From an uncultured bacterium (lineage in GTDB: Bacteria > Bacillota > Clostridia > Lachnospirales > Lachnospiraceae), in assembly GCA_905215405.1 (NCBI GenBank), contig CAJMQE010000030.1:1-40135 (forward strand): a stretch of 40,135 bases of DNA, written 5' to 3'. Shown here one piece after another: positions 30,893 through 40,135 of the stretch; position 1 is the stretch's first letter, and each line of letters begins with the position of its first letter. The translations under genes and the position numbers were made by a program. Below the pieces are notes generated by a model. That model searched no databases. It saw only the letters and a program-made list of their open reading frames with translations, and was not told the DNA's origin.

Positions 30893-31975
30893 CTATTGTC
30901 TGGCTGCTTCATTTGCTGCCTGAATCTTTTCATATATTGGTCCAATCTTTGGATTAGCTGCGATCAGTTCTTTGTGGAGTCCCAGGACTTTCTCTTTAAA
31001 TGGAAGAATATCTGTTTCAATGAACTGTACTCCCATTTCCTCTGAAGCGATCTGCTTTGCATTTTCAACCTGATCGTCCCAGGCATCACGTTCCACTCTG
31101 GTACACTCTGCAGCAGCTTCATCGAATATCTGTCTCTCTTCTGGTGAAAGATCATTCAGAAATTTCAGATTTGCAATCAACATGTCCGGCACCATCTGAT
31201 GCTGATTATACGTATAATATTTTGCAACTTCTCCATGTTTATTATTGGTCAATGCCAATTCATTGTTTTCAGCGCCATCGATAACGCCCTGCTGAATCGC
31301 CGTATATACTTCACCAAAACTCATTGGTGCAGCCGCTGCACCAATGGCCGCCATCATTTTAACGTTGGTAGGACTCTGCTGTACACGAATTTTCATTCCT
31401 TTCAGATCATCCGGTGTATAAATTGGCTTTGTTGCATAGAAGTTTCGGGTACCTGCATCCAGCCATGTCACCACTTCAAATCCAGAGGATTCTGTTGACT
31501 TATAAATGCTGCTCATCAATTCATCATCCTCCATTACCTGATGATAAACATCAGTACTATCAAAAAGATATGGCATACTGAATATCTGATAAATATCATC
31601 AAATGTTTCCAGATTTCCTGTACTTGCAATCGCATAATCAATAGCACCGGTCTGAACCAGTTCAATTGCTTTCTGTGAAGATCCAAGCAATTCATTTGGG
31701 AAAATCTGAATATCGTATTTATCTCCCAGTCTTTCCTCAATATACTGCTTAAATGCAAGTAATCCCAGATGATCAGGATGCGTTTCAGACTGAGAATGTG
31801 ATATTCTGATAATTCGTTTTCCACCATTGACACTAAGCGAACCGCAGGCACTCATTGTAAACAGACATACAACACTCATAACCAGTGCCACAAGCTTGCA
31901 TACCTGTTTTTTTATGGGGACTTTTCCCATAAATTTTCTGTACGAGATTTCTGCTTTCATGATTTCTATTTTCAT
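30893..31975 (-). CDS. dctP: TRAP transporter solute-binding lipoprotein DctP
   Basis: This 360-residue lipoprotein has a basic N-region, a hydrophobic stretch (VALVMSVVCLFTMSA) and a lipobox cysteine at residue 44. RISHSQSETHPDHLGLLAF opens the mature domain. R197 in GMKIRVQQSPT is the expected carboxylate-binding arginine of DctP proteins. GEVYTAIQQGVIDGAENNE is also typical. The ATG at 31975 is chosen for GGGAGGAAA just upstream; it gives a rather long pre-sequence, and a Met at residue 16 would be a more ordinary start but has no ribosome site. It is first in the dctPQM operon. Confidence 0.94.
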   Translation of the reverse strand: MKIEIMKAEISYRKFMGKVPIKKQVCKLVALVMSVVCLFTMSACGSLSVNGGKRIIRISHSQSETHPDHLGLLAFKQYIEERLGDKYDIQIFPNELLGSSQKAIELVQTGAIDYAIASTGNLETFDDIYQIFSMPYLFDSTDVYHQVMEDDELMSSIYKSTESSGFEVVTWLDAGTRNFYATKPIYTPDDLKGMKIRVQQSPTNVKMMAAIGAAAAPMSFGEVYTAIQQGVIDGAENNELALTNNKHGEVAKYYTYNQHQMVPDMLIANLKFLNDLSPEERQIFDEAAAECTRVERDAWDDQVENAKQIASEEMGVQFIETDILPFKEKVLGLHKELIAANPKIGPIYEKIQAANEAARQ

Positions 31976-32107
31976 GCTTCCTTTCCTCCCATATAACATA
32001 CGGACTTAGTTTAAGCATTTATAGGAATTATTATGCATTTGATTTCTTTTTCATCGTTAAAGACCATATTGGTATGTCAATTTTGGTAAAATAGTTCTTA
32101 CAAATAA
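31976..32107 (-). promoter_or_regulatory. Region upstream of the TRAP operon
   Basis: TTGACA on the minus strand (32075-32080) is a perfect -35, but the -10 expected 17 bp on (ACGATG) is poor, so activation may be needed. TACCA is repeated on both sides of the -35, and ACCA-TAT-TGGT lies just downstream of it. These are candidate binding sites for a regulator that is not encoded nearby. Confidence 0.35.
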
Positions 32108-32152
32108 AAAATGTCCAGTACTGTGATTTTAAACCACAATACTGGACATTTT
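32108..32152 (-). terminator. Terminator of the rpoB-rpoC operon
   Basis: ATGTCCAGTACTGTG (32111-32125) and CACAATACTGGACAT (32135-32149) form a 15-position stem with one mismatch and a 9-nt loop. Flanking A/T pairs supply the T-run on the minus strand. It lies about 40 nt after the rpoC stop. Confidence 0.9.
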
Positions 32153-32187
32153 GTATGATCAGCCCATATCAGACTGTTTTATTTTAC

Positions 32188-35100
32188 TTATTCTTCTGTA
32201 GATTCAGATACTGTAAGCACTTCATCAGCAGAATTTTCAGCTACATCGATATCTTCATCGAGGCTGAGTTCATCATTCTCATTGATTTCTTTTGTAGAAT
32301 CAAGTTTAACAGAACGATATCTCTTCATACCTGTACCTGCTGGAATTAACTTACCAATGATAACGTTTTCTTTCAGACCGATCAGAGGATCGACTTTACC
32401 ATTGATAGCTGCTTCTGTCAGGACCTTAGTTGTTTCCTGGAATGATGCAGCTGACAGGAATGAATTTGTTGCAAGAGATGACTTTGTAATACCAAGCATG
32501 ATCTGTGTTGCTGTTGCAGGTTCTTTTCCTTCTTCTTCAAGCTTTTCATTCACTTCGTTGAATTCAAGAGTATCTGCTGTCATACCTGGAAGGAAGTCTG
32601 TATCTCCCTGTGTTTCAATCTTAACCTTCTTCAGCATCTGTCTAACAATGATTTCGATATGCTTATCATTGATTTCAACACCCTGGAGACGGTATACCTT
32701 CTGAACTTCACGGATCATGTAATCCTGAACGGCACGAACACCTTTGATCTTTAAGAGATCATGTGGGTTTACACTACCTTCTGTAAGTTCATCACCAGCT
32801 TCAAGAGTAGCTCCATCAAGAACTTTGATTCTTGAACCGTAAGGAATAAGATATGCTTTTGAATTACCTGTTTCTGTATCAGTTACGATAATTTCACGTT
32901 TCTTCTTAGTATCTTTAATTTCAGCAATACCACCGAACTCTGCAATAATTGCAAGACCCTTTGGTTTTCTTGCTTCAAAAAGTTCTTCAACTCTAGGAAG
33001 ACCCTGTGTAATATCATCACCGGCTACACCACCTGTATGGAATGTACGCATTGTAAGCTGTGTACCAGGTTCACCGATTGACTGTGCAGCGATGATACCA
33101 ACTGCTTCACCAACCTGTACTGCCTGACCAGTAGCCATATTTGCACCATAACATTTAGCGCAGACACCAATGTGTGATCTACATGTAAGAATTGTTCTGA
33201 TCTTAACTGCAGTTACACCAGTCTTCATGATCATGGATGCTCTCTTTGGAGTTACCATGTAATTTGCTTTCAGAACGACTTCACCTGTCTTAGGATCCAC
33301 AACGTCTTCAGCAAGGAATCTACCTGTGATTCTGTCTTCGAGGGATTCGATCAATTCTTTTCCTTCGACAAATTCATGTACATACATACCAGGAATTTCT
33401 TTTCTGTTAACAGCACAATCAGGTTCTCTGATAATAAGATCCTGAGATACATCAACAAGACGTCTTGTAAGGTATCCTGAATCGGCTGTACGAAGAGCTG
33501 TATCAGACAGACCCTTTCTGGCACCATGTGCAGAGATGAAGTATTCCAGTACATCCAGACCTTCACGGAAGTTTGATTTGATTGGCAGTTCGATTGTACG
33601 ACCTGATGTATCAGCCATCAGACCACGCATACCAGCCAGCTGTTTAATCTGCTGGTTAGAACCACGGGCACCAGAATCGGCCATCATGAAGATGTTGTTA
33701 TACTTATCAAGACCACTGATCAGTGTATCTGTAAGTGTAGCATCTGTTTCTTTCCATACTTCGATAACTTCTTTATATCTTTCTTCTTCTGTCACGAAAC
33801 CACGACGGAAGTTCTTTGTAATTTTTTCAATTGTTTGTTCAGCGCTAGCAATAAGATCTTTCTTCTGTGCAGGTACTGTCATATCTGAAATAGATACTGT
33901 CATAGCTGCTCTTGTTGAATACTTATAACCAATTGCCTTAATATCATCAAGTACTTCAGCAGTTCTTGTTGAACCGTGTGAATTGATAACTTTTTCAAGG
34001 ATCTGTTTTAATTTCTTCTTACCAACATGGAAATCAACTTCCAGTTTTAAGAAGTTTTCAGGAACGCTTCTATCAACGAATCCAAGATCCTGAGGTAAGA
34101 TTTCATTGAATAAGAATCTACCAAGTGTAGATTCGATTGTACCTGTTACAACTTCACCATTTGCAGCTTCTTTAGAAACTCTTACATGAATCTTTGAATG
34201 TAATGTAATTACCTGATTCTCATATGCAAGAATTGCTTCGTTAACGCTCTTGAAGAATTTGCCTTCACCCTTAACGCCATGTCTTTCCTGTGTAAGGTAG
34301 TAAATACCAAGTACCATATCCTGTGAAGGAACGGCTACAGGACCACCATCTGAAGGTTTCAGAAGGTTGTTAGGTGAAAGAAGTAAGAAACGGCATTCTG
34401 CCTGAGCTTCAACTGAAAGTGGAAGATGGACAGCCATCTGGTCACCATCGAAATCGGCGTTGAACGCTGTACATACAAGTGGATGAAGCTTAATAGCTTT
34501 ACCTTCAACAAGGATTGGTTCAAATGCCTGAATACCAAGTCTATGAAGTGTAGGAGCACGATTCAGCATAACTGGATGATTCTTAATTACATCTTCAAGC
34601 ACATCCCAAACCTGTGGCTCAAGTCTTTCTACCATTTTCTTAGCATTTTTAACATTGTGAGCTGTACCATTTGCTACAAGTTCTTTCATAACGAATGGTT
34701 TGAACAGTTCGATTGCCATTTCCTTAGGAAGACCACACTGATAAATCTTAAGTTCTGGTCCAACAACGATAACAGAACGTCCTGAGTAGTCAACTCGCTT
34801 ACCAAGTAAGTTCTGACGGAAACGACCCTGTTTACCTTTTAACATGTCTGACAGAGATTTTAATGCTCTGTTACCAGGACCTGTTACTGGACGTCCTCTT
34901 CTACCATTATCGATCAGAGCATCAACAGCTTCCTGAAGCATTCTCTTTTCATTACGAACGATAATTTCAGGTGCGCCTAATTCCATAAGACGTGCAAGTC
35001 TGTTGTTTCTGTTGATAATTCTTCTATATAAATCATTTAAATCTGATGTAGCAAATCTACCACCATCGAGCTGTACCATAGGTCTCAGGTCTGGTGGGAT

Positions 35101-35829
35101 AACTGGAACTGCTGTAAGGATCATCCATTCAGGCTTATTACCTGATTCTCTGAACGCTTCAACAACTTCAAGTCTCTTTACAATTCTTGCTCTCTTCTGA
35201 CCAGATGCATCCATTAATTCTTTCTTAAGGCTAACAGATTCTTTTTCAAGATCGATCTTCTTAAGAAGTTCCATGATTGCTTCAGCACCCATTCCTACAC
35301 GGAAAGTATTGCCCCACTGATCATATGCGTCTCTATATTCTTTTTCTGAAAGGATCTGTTTTTCAGAAAGATTTGTCTGTCCTTTATCAAGTACAACATA
35401 AGAAGCAAAGTATAATACTTTTTCAAGTACTCTTGGTGATAAATCAAGGATTAATCCCATACGGCTTGGGATACCCTTGAAATACCAGATATGTGAAACT
35501 GGAGCAGCAAGTGCGATGTGACCCATACGTTCTCTACGTACGCTGGCTTTTGTTACTTCAACACCACATCTGTCACAAATAACACCTTTATATCTTATTT
35601 TCTTATATTTACCACAATGACATTCCCAGTCTTTGCTTGGTCCAAATATTCTTTCACAGAACAGACCATCTTTTTCTGGCTTTAATGTTCTGTAATTGAT
35701 TGTTTCTGGTTTTGTAACTTCACCATGTGACCACTCCAGAATTTTTTCTGGAGAAGCCAGACCAATTTTAATTGAGTCGAATGTCAATGGCTGATATGTG
35801 CCATTAGCATTATTTAATTCTTCTGACAT
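32188..35829 (-). CDS. rpoC: RNA polymerase subunit beta'
   Basis: This catalytic subunit has 1213 residues. The N-terminal zinc site (CHCGK and CDRCG), active-site NADFDGDQMAVH, trigger-loop region MRTFHTGGVAG and second zinc site (CRSHIGVCAKC) are all visible. The C-terminus has an acidic tail (ENDELSLDEDIDVAENSADE). The ATG at 35829 with GGAGTG upstream is chosen; a GTG three codons earlier is too close to the ribosome site. It starts 15 nt after rpoB. Confidence 0.99.
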   Translation of the reverse strand: MSEELNNANGTYQPLTFDSIKIGLASPEKILEWSHGEVTKPETINYRTLKPEKDGLFCERIFGPSKDWECHCGKYKKIRYKGVICDRCGVEVTKASVRRERMGHIALAAPVSHIWYFKGIPSRMGLILDLSPRVLEKVLYFASYVVLDKGQTNLSEKQILSEKEYRDAYDQWGNTFRVGMGAEAIMELLKKIDLEKESVSLKKELMDASGQKRARIVKRLEVVEAFRESGNKPEWMILTAVPVIPPDLRPMVQLDGGRFATSDLNDLYRRIINRNNRLARLMELGAPEIIVRNEKRMLQEAVDALIDNGRRGRPVTGPGNRALKSLSDMLKGKQGRFRQNLLGKRVDYSGRSVIVVGPELKIYQCGLPKEMAIELFKPFVMKELVANGTAHNVKNAKKMVERLEPQVWDVLEDVIKNHPVMLNRAPTLHRLGIQAFEPILVEGKAIKLHPLVCTAFNADFDGDQMAVHLPLSVEAQAECRFLLLSPNNLLKPSDGGPVAVPSQDMVLGIYYLTQERHGVKGEGKFFKSVNEAILAYENQVITLHSKIHVRVSKEAANGEVVTGTIESTLGRFLFNEILPQDLGFVDRSVPENFLKLEVDFHVGKKKLKQILEKVINSHGSTRTAEVLDDIKAIGYKYSTRAAMTVSISDMTVPAQKKDLIASAEQTIEKITKNFRRGFVTEEERYKEVIEVWKETDATLTDTLISGLDKYNNIFMMADSGARGSNQQIKQLAGMRGLMADTSGRTIELPIKSNFREGLDVLEYFISAHGARKGLSDTALRTADSGYLTRRLVDVSQDLIIREPDCAVNRKEIPGMYVHEFVEGKELIESLEDRITGRFLAEDVVDPKTGEVVLKANYMVTPKRASMIMKTGVTAVKIRTILTCRSHIGVCAKCYGANMATGQAVQVGEAVGIIAAQSIGEPGTQLTMRTFHTGGVAGDDITQGLPRVEELFEARKPKGLAIIAEFGGIAEIKDTKKKREIIVTDTETGNSKAYLIPYGSRIKVLDGATLEAGDELTEGSVNPHDLLKIKGVRAVQDYMIREVQKVYRLQGVEINDKHIEIIVRQMLKKVKIETQGDTDFLPGMTADTLEFNEVNEKLEEEGKEPATATQIMLGITKSSLATNSFLSAASFQETTKVLTEAAINGKVDPLIGLKENVIIGKLIPAGTGMKRYRSVKLDSTKEINENDELSLDEDIDVAENSADEVLTVSESTEE

Positions 35830-35844
35830 TACCTGCACTCCCTT

Positions 35845-38800
35845 CTATTCTTCATCATCTAATGAAAATCCATCATAGTTATCTTCCTGTACAGTAGTTT
35901 CATCTTCTGCAGAATCATCACTTGTAACAAGTTCGCCACCATCAAATTCCTGAGTCTGGAATCCGTGCTGTGCATAATCTTCGTCTTTGTTATTATAGCT
36001 TTCTTTCTCATCGTAGATACGTTTGAAATCTGTTTCAGCGTTATCTACATTTTCCATGATGTCTACTTCTTCACCATCTTCATCAAGTACCTTAACATCA
36101 AGTGCAAGTGACTGAAGTTCTTTTAAGAGTACCTTGAATGATTCAGGTATACCAGGTTCAGGAATGTTATCACCTTTGATGATTGCTTCATATGTCTTAA
36201 CACGACCAACAACATCATCAGATTTAACTGTTAAGATTTCCTGCAGTGTATAGGATGCACCATAAGCTTCCAGTGCCCAAACTTCCATTTCACCGAATCT
36301 CTGTCCACCGAACTGAGCTTTACCACCAAGTGGCTGCTGTGTAACAAGTGAGTAAGGACCAGTTGAACGAGCATGGATCTTATCATCTACCAGGTGATGG
36401 AGCTTGAGGTAATGCATGTGACCGATTGTAACAGGACTATCGAAATACTCACCTGTTCTACCATCACGAAGTCTTACTTTACCATCACGTGAAAGAGGTA
36501 CGCCCTTCCATTCTTTTCTATGTTCTCTGTTGTCATACAGATACTGCATAAGTTCAGGATCCATAGATTCTTTATATTTTGCTTCAAACTCTTCCCATGA
36601 AGTGTTAACGTAATCGTTAGCAAGGTCGAGTGTATCCATAATATCATTTTCATCTGCACCATCGAATACAGGTGTTGAAATGTTAAAGCCTAATGCTTTA
36701 GCAGCAAGACTGAGGTGAATTTCAAGTACCTGTCCAATGTTCATTCGAGAAGGTACGCCCAGTGGGTTCAGTACGATATCCAGAGGTCTTCCGTTTGGAA
36801 GGAATGGCATATCTTCAGCAGGAAGGATTCTGGAAACAACACCCTTATTACCATGACGGCCGGCCATCTTATCACCAACAGAGATCTTTCTCTTCTGTGC
36901 GATATAGATACGAACTGTCTGGTTAACTCCTGGAGAAAGATCATCTCCATTTTCTCTTGTAAATACTTTTGCATCTACAACGATACCATATTCACCATGA
37001 GGTACTTTCAGGGAAGTATCTCTTACTTCTCTTGCCTTTTCTCCGAAGATTGCACGAAGCAGTCTTTCTTCAGCTGTTAATTCTGTTTCACCCTTAGGTG
37101 TAACTTTACCAACAAGAATATCACCGGCACGAACCTCAGCACCAATTCTGATGATACCTCTTTCATCGAGGTCTTTTAATGCATCAGGACCAACACCAGG
37201 AACATCTCTTGTGATTTCTTCAGGTCCGAGTTTTGTATCTCTTGCATCTGTTTCATACTCTTCAATATGAACTGATGTGTATACATCATCCTGAACAAGT
37301 CTTTCACTAAGAAGAACAGCATCTTCGTAGTTATAACCTTCCCATGTCATGAAACCGATCAGTGGGTTCTTACCAAGAGCGATTTCACCATTGCTTGTAG
37401 AAGCACCATCAGCGATTACCTGACCTTTTCTGATCATATCACCTTTGTATACGATTGGTCTCTGGTTATAGCAGTTGCTCTGGTTACTTCTTGAGAACTT
37501 AGTTAATTTATAAACATCCTTATTACCATCAACACGTTTGATTGCAATTTCTTTTGATGTTGAATATAAAACAACACCAGCATTTTTTGCAACTACACAT
37601 ACACCTGAATCGACAGCAGCTTTGTGTTCCATACCTGTACCAACAACAGGAGCTTCTGTTGTAAGAAGGGGAACGGCCTGACGCTGCATGTTAGATCCCA
37701 TCAGTGCACGAGTAGGGTCATCGTTCTGAAGGAAAGGAATCATTGATGTAGCTACTGAGAATACCATCTTAGGAGATACATCCATTAAGTCAAGTTTGCT
37801 CTTATCAAATTCTGAAGTTTCTTCTCTGAAACGACCTGATACGTTATTCTTAACAAAATAACCATCTTTATCAAGTTCAGCATTAGCCTGTGCTACGTAG
37901 AAATCATCTTCTTCATCAGCTGTCAGATATCTAACTTCATCTGTTACTCTAGGATTCTTTGGATCGCTCTTATCGATCAGACGATAAGGTGCTTCAACGA
38001 AACCATATTCATTAATTCTTGCATATGATGCAAGTGAGTTGATCAGACCGATGTTAGGACCTTCAGGTGTTTCAATAGGACACATTCTACCATAATGAGT
38101 ATAGTGAACATCTCGCACTTCGAATCCGGCACGATCTCTTGAAAGACCACCAGGACCGAGGGCTGAAAGACGTCTCTTATGTGTCAGCTCACCAAGAGGG
38201 TTATTCTGATCCATGAACTGTGACAACTGTGAACTACCAAAGAATTCTTTTACAGCTGCAGTAACAGGTTTAATATTGATCAGGGACTGTGGAGATACCC
38301 CACTTAAATCCTGAGTTGTCATTCTTTCACGAACAACTCTTTCCATTCTGGAAAGACCGATTCTATACTGATTCTGAAGCAGTTCGCCTACAGCTCTGAT
38401 ACGTCTGTTGCCAAGGTGATCGATATCATCTTTATTACCAACATTGTATTCAAGATGCATATTGTAGTTAATTGATGCAAGAATATCTTCTACTGTAATA
38501 TGCTTTGGAACAAGATCGTTTGCTTCTTTTTTAATTGCTTCTTTCTGTGATTCAAGATCTGTATTTTCTTCAAGCAGTTTGCTCAATACAGGATAGAAAA
38601 CATTTTCATGGATACCAAGTTCAAATGCTTCTTCTTTTGTGATATCAACCCATTTTGTAATATCAACCATCATATTAGAAAGAACTTTTACTTTTCTTCC
38701 TTCTACATCAACAAATACAAATGGAACAGCTGCATTCTGAAGTTCTGTAGCTGATTCTCTATCCATCAATTTTCCAGCTTCAGCAATCACTTCACCTGTT

Positions 38801-39705
38801 GTAGGATCTACAACATCTTCAGCGAGGACCTGACCTGAAAGTCTGTTTCTGAAAGAAAGTTTCTTATTAAATTTATAACGTCCAACCTTTGCAAGGTCGT
38901 ATCTTCTAGGGTCAAAGAACATACTCTGAATAAGACTTTCAGCACTATCTACAGAAAGTGGTTCACCTGGTCTTATTTTTTTGTACAACTCTAAAAGACC
39001 ATCCTGATAGTTATCAGATGTATCCTTTTCAATAGTTGCAAGTATTTTAGGTTCTTCACCAAATAAGTTGACGATTTCAGCATTTGTGCCGAATCCAAGT
39101 GCTCTGATGAGTACCGTTACAGGTACTTTTCTAGTACGGTCAACACGTACATAGAATACATCATTTGAATCTGTTTCGTACTCTAACCAAGCACCACGGT
39201 TAGGAATTACTGTACATGAATACAGTTCTTTACCGATTTTATCGTGCTGGATATCATAATATATACCAGGAGAACGAACTAACTGGCTGACAATAACTCT
39301 TTCTGCACCGTTAATTACGAACGTACCTGTTGCAGTCATAAGAGGTAAATCGCCCATGAAAATTTCATGTTCGCTAATTTCGTCGTTTTCCTTGTTGTAA
39401 AGTCTAACCTTTACCTTTAAAGGTGCAGCAAAAGTCGCATCTCTCTCTTTACACTCTTCGATTGAATACTTAACATCATCTTCACATAATACAAAATCCA
39501 CGAATTCCAGACTTAAATGTCCACTGTAATCCGCAATCGGAGAGATATCTTCAAAGACTTCTTTGAGACCTTCATCCAGGAACCATTTGTAAGAATCTTT
39601 CTGTACCTCAATAAGGTTAGGCATCTCAAGTACCTCTTTCTGTCTTGAGTAACTCATTCTTACATTTTTACCGAATTTCACTGGACGTATTCTGTTTTTC
39701 TCCAT
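35845..39705 (-). CDS. rpoB: RNA polymerase subunit beta
   Basis: This 1286-residue subunit contains the rifampicin pocket (SQFMDQNNPLGELTHKRRLS), with the usual Asp, His and Ser residues, so no resistance change is seen. The MRPIET-like GRMCPIETPEGPNIGL segment and the C-terminal KAQFGGQRFGEMEVWALEAYGA are conserved. An acidic tail of about 60 residues follows. AGGGGTG lies before the ATG. It has its own promoter. rplL, its usual upstream neighbour, is not in the window. Confidence 0.99.
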   Translation of the reverse strand: MEKNRIRPVKFGKNVRMSYSRQKEVLEMPNLIEVQKDSYKWFLDEGLKEVFEDISPIADYSGHLSLEFVDFVLCEDDVKYSIEECKERDATFAAPLKVKVRLYNKENDEISEHEIFMGDLPLMTATGTFVINGAERVIVSQLVRSPGIYYDIQHDKIGKELYSCTVIPNRGAWLEYETDSNDVFYVRVDRTRKVPVTVLIRALGFGTNAEIVNLFGEEPKILATIEKDTSDNYQDGLLELYKKIRPGEPLSVDSAESLIQSMFFDPRRYDLAKVGRYKFNKKLSFRNRLSGQVLAEDVVDPTTGEVIAEAGKLMDRESATELQNAAVPFVFVDVEGRKVKVLSNMMVDITKWVDITKEEAFELGIHENVFYPVLSKLLEENTDLESQKEAIKKEANDLVPKHITVEDILASINYNMHLEYNVGNKDDIDHLGNRRIRAVGELLQNQYRIGLSRMERVVRERMTTQDLSGVSPQSLINIKPVTAAVKEFFGSSQLSQFMDQNNPLGELTHKRRLSALGPGGLSRDRAGFEVRDVHYTHYGRMCPIETPEGPNIGLINSLASYARINEYGFVEAPYRLIDKSDPKNPRVTDEVRYLTADEEDDFYVAQANAELDKDGYFVKNNVSGRFREETSEFDKSKLDLMDVSPKMVFSVATSMIPFLQNDDPTRALMGSNMQRQAVPLLTTEAPVVGTGMEHKAAVDSGVCVVAKNAGVVLYSTSKEIAIKRVDGNKDVYKLTKFSRSNQSNCYNQRPIVYKGDMIRKGQVIADGASTSNGEIALGKNPLIGFMTWEGYNYEDAVLLSERLVQDDVYTSVHIEEYETDARDTKLGPEEITRDVPGVGPDALKDLDERGIIRIGAEVRAGDILVGKVTPKGETELTAEERLLRAIFGEKAREVRDTSLKVPHGEYGIVVDAKVFTRENGDDLSPGVNQTVRIYIAQKRKISVGDKMAGRHGNKGVVSRILPAEDMPFLPNGRPLDIVLNPLGVPSRMNIGQVLEIHLSLAAKALGFNISTPVFDGADENDIMDTLDLANDYVNTSWEEFEAKYKESMDPELMQYLYDNREHRKEWKGVPLSRDGKVRLRDGRTGEYFDSPVTIGHMHYLKLHHLVDDKIHARSTGPYSLVTQQPLGGKAQFGGQRFGEMEVWALEAYGASYTLQEILTVKSDDVVGRVKTYEAIIKGDNIPEPGIPESFKVLLKELQSLALDVKVLDEDGEEVDIMENVDNAETDFKRIYDEKESYNNKDEDYAQHGFQTQEFDGGELVTSDDSAEDETTVQEDNYDGFSLDDEE

Positions 39706-39746
39706 TGACGTTTCACCCCTTGTGCTTATTTTTAAATAAATTTATT

Positions 39747-39778
39747 TAGCGCAGACGCTATTCATAGGGCTGGGCCCT
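39747..39778 (-). other. Tandem hairpins in the rpoB leader
   Basis: TAGCG-CAGA-CGCTA (39747-39760) and AGGGC-TGG-GCCCT (39766-39778) are two short perfect stems 5 nt apart, placed between the rpoB promoter and its ribosome site. The arrangement mirrors that in the tuf leader. Confidence 0.7.
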
Positions 39779-39830
39779 TCTATTTTAAAGCATTATTATG
39801 GCATTATTGCAACACAATAGTGCATTGTCC

Positions 39831-39859
39831 ATAATACCATATAAAAGTTTTTATGTCAA
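39831..39859 (-). promoter_or_regulatory. Promoter of rpoB-rpoC
   Basis: On the minus strand TTGACA (39854-39859), 17 bp and TATTAT (39831-39836) form a near-consensus promoter. The predicted start is near 39825, giving a leader of about 120 nt. Confidence 0.85.
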
Positions 39860-39905
39860 CACATGAATAGAATATTTTATACATAAATTTATTATTTACA
39901 TAATT

Positions 39906-40135
39906 TTGGAACTTTATAACAAATTCTGATTTGTTTTGAAAAATCTGCTACGCCTGTCCGCTCTGGCCGTAATCTGACTGATCAGAATTTTTTCTTGTGA
40001 TCGCTTCTACTATTTTCTTTTTGAAAATTTAGAATCATTAGGATCAGTATTAATTCCAACTGATCTTCCTTAAATAAAAAACGAAGAAGCCGTGGCAGAC
40101 GTGGTCGTGGTAATTCAAGAAATCTACATTTCTAA
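39906..40135. other. Unassigned right edge
   Basis: No complete gene is recognised and rplL is absent. ATTCTGAT (39915-39922) and ATCAGAAT, about 60 bases on, are perfect complements. TTTTTT follows on the plus strand, so a terminator or structured RNA is possible. At the very end a short plus-strand frame (40064-40135) reads KKRRSRGRRGRGNSRN and stops on the last codon of the window. It is too short to call. Confidence 0.35.

Noticed and set aside
37900..38400. Rifampicin-resistance changes in rpoB
   Set aside because: The pocket residues in SQFMDQNN and THKRRLSALG are the usual sensitive ones.
1..40135. tRNA, rRNA, insertion sequences or prophage genes
   Set aside because: No transposase or integrase protein motif was found, and no tRNA cloverleaf or rRNA sequence was recognised by eye.

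Overview
The window looks like a low-GC Firmicute of the Lachnospiraceae (Clostridia) type. The evidence is a Gram-positive ribosomal operon order, a zinc-ribbon S14 (type Z), an adenylate kinase with a four-cysteine LID, a KOW-domain protein between map and infA, strong AGGAGG ribosome binding sites, frequent GTG/TTG starts, and RpoB/RpoC with clostridial acidic tails. The family assignment is inference from gene content and protein style, not from a database search. Nearly everything is on the minus strand, so transcription runs from the right end to the left.

Reading in the direction of transcription: (1) 39705-32188 holds rpoB-rpoC with their own promoter (39831-39859) and a strong terminator (32108-32152). 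(2) 31975-28966 holds a three-gene TRAP transporter, dctP-dctQ-dctM, inserted between rpoC and rpsL. (3) 28757-24029 is the str operon rpsL-rpsG-fusA-tuf, with a consensus promoter before rpsL, a second one before tuf, and a terminator after tuf. (4) 23787-13914 is an accessory block that separates tuf from the S10 operon. It holds an octapeptide-repeat protein, a plus-strand SAM methyltransferase, a plus-strand response regulator/histidine kinase pair, a divergent secreted metallophosphoesterase, a Uup/YfmR-type ABC-F ATPase, and a membrane-anchored TcaA/NTF2-like protein. (5) 13320-77 is the S10-spc superoperon: rpsJ-rplC-rplD-rplW-rplB-rpsS-rplV-rpsC-rplP-rpmC-rpsQ-rplN-rplX-rplE-rpsN(Z)-rpsH-rplF-rplR-rpsE-rpmD-rplO-secY-adk-map-KOW-infA. 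The window stops before rpmJ/rpsM.

The core genes build the ribosome, RNA polymerase, elongation factors and the Sec channel, and show no obvious damage. Most of the unexplained structure lies between genes. The S10 mRNA leader (about 270 nt) can fold into two closed multi-helix domains plus a hairpin. The S12-S7 and S8-L6 spacers are long and structured. The rpoB and tuf leaders each carry two small tandem hairpins. The ABC-F gene is preceded by a terminator that ends about 25 nt before its start and, further up, by tandem 15-bp repeats that read as minigenes (Met-Lys-X-Leu-stop). Several intergenic stretches carry degenerate short tandem repeats.

The first 113 bases contain a 55-bp exact duplication of the infA 3' end, and the last 230 bases hold no recognisable gene. 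Both edges may be contig ends, so structure there should be treated with caution.
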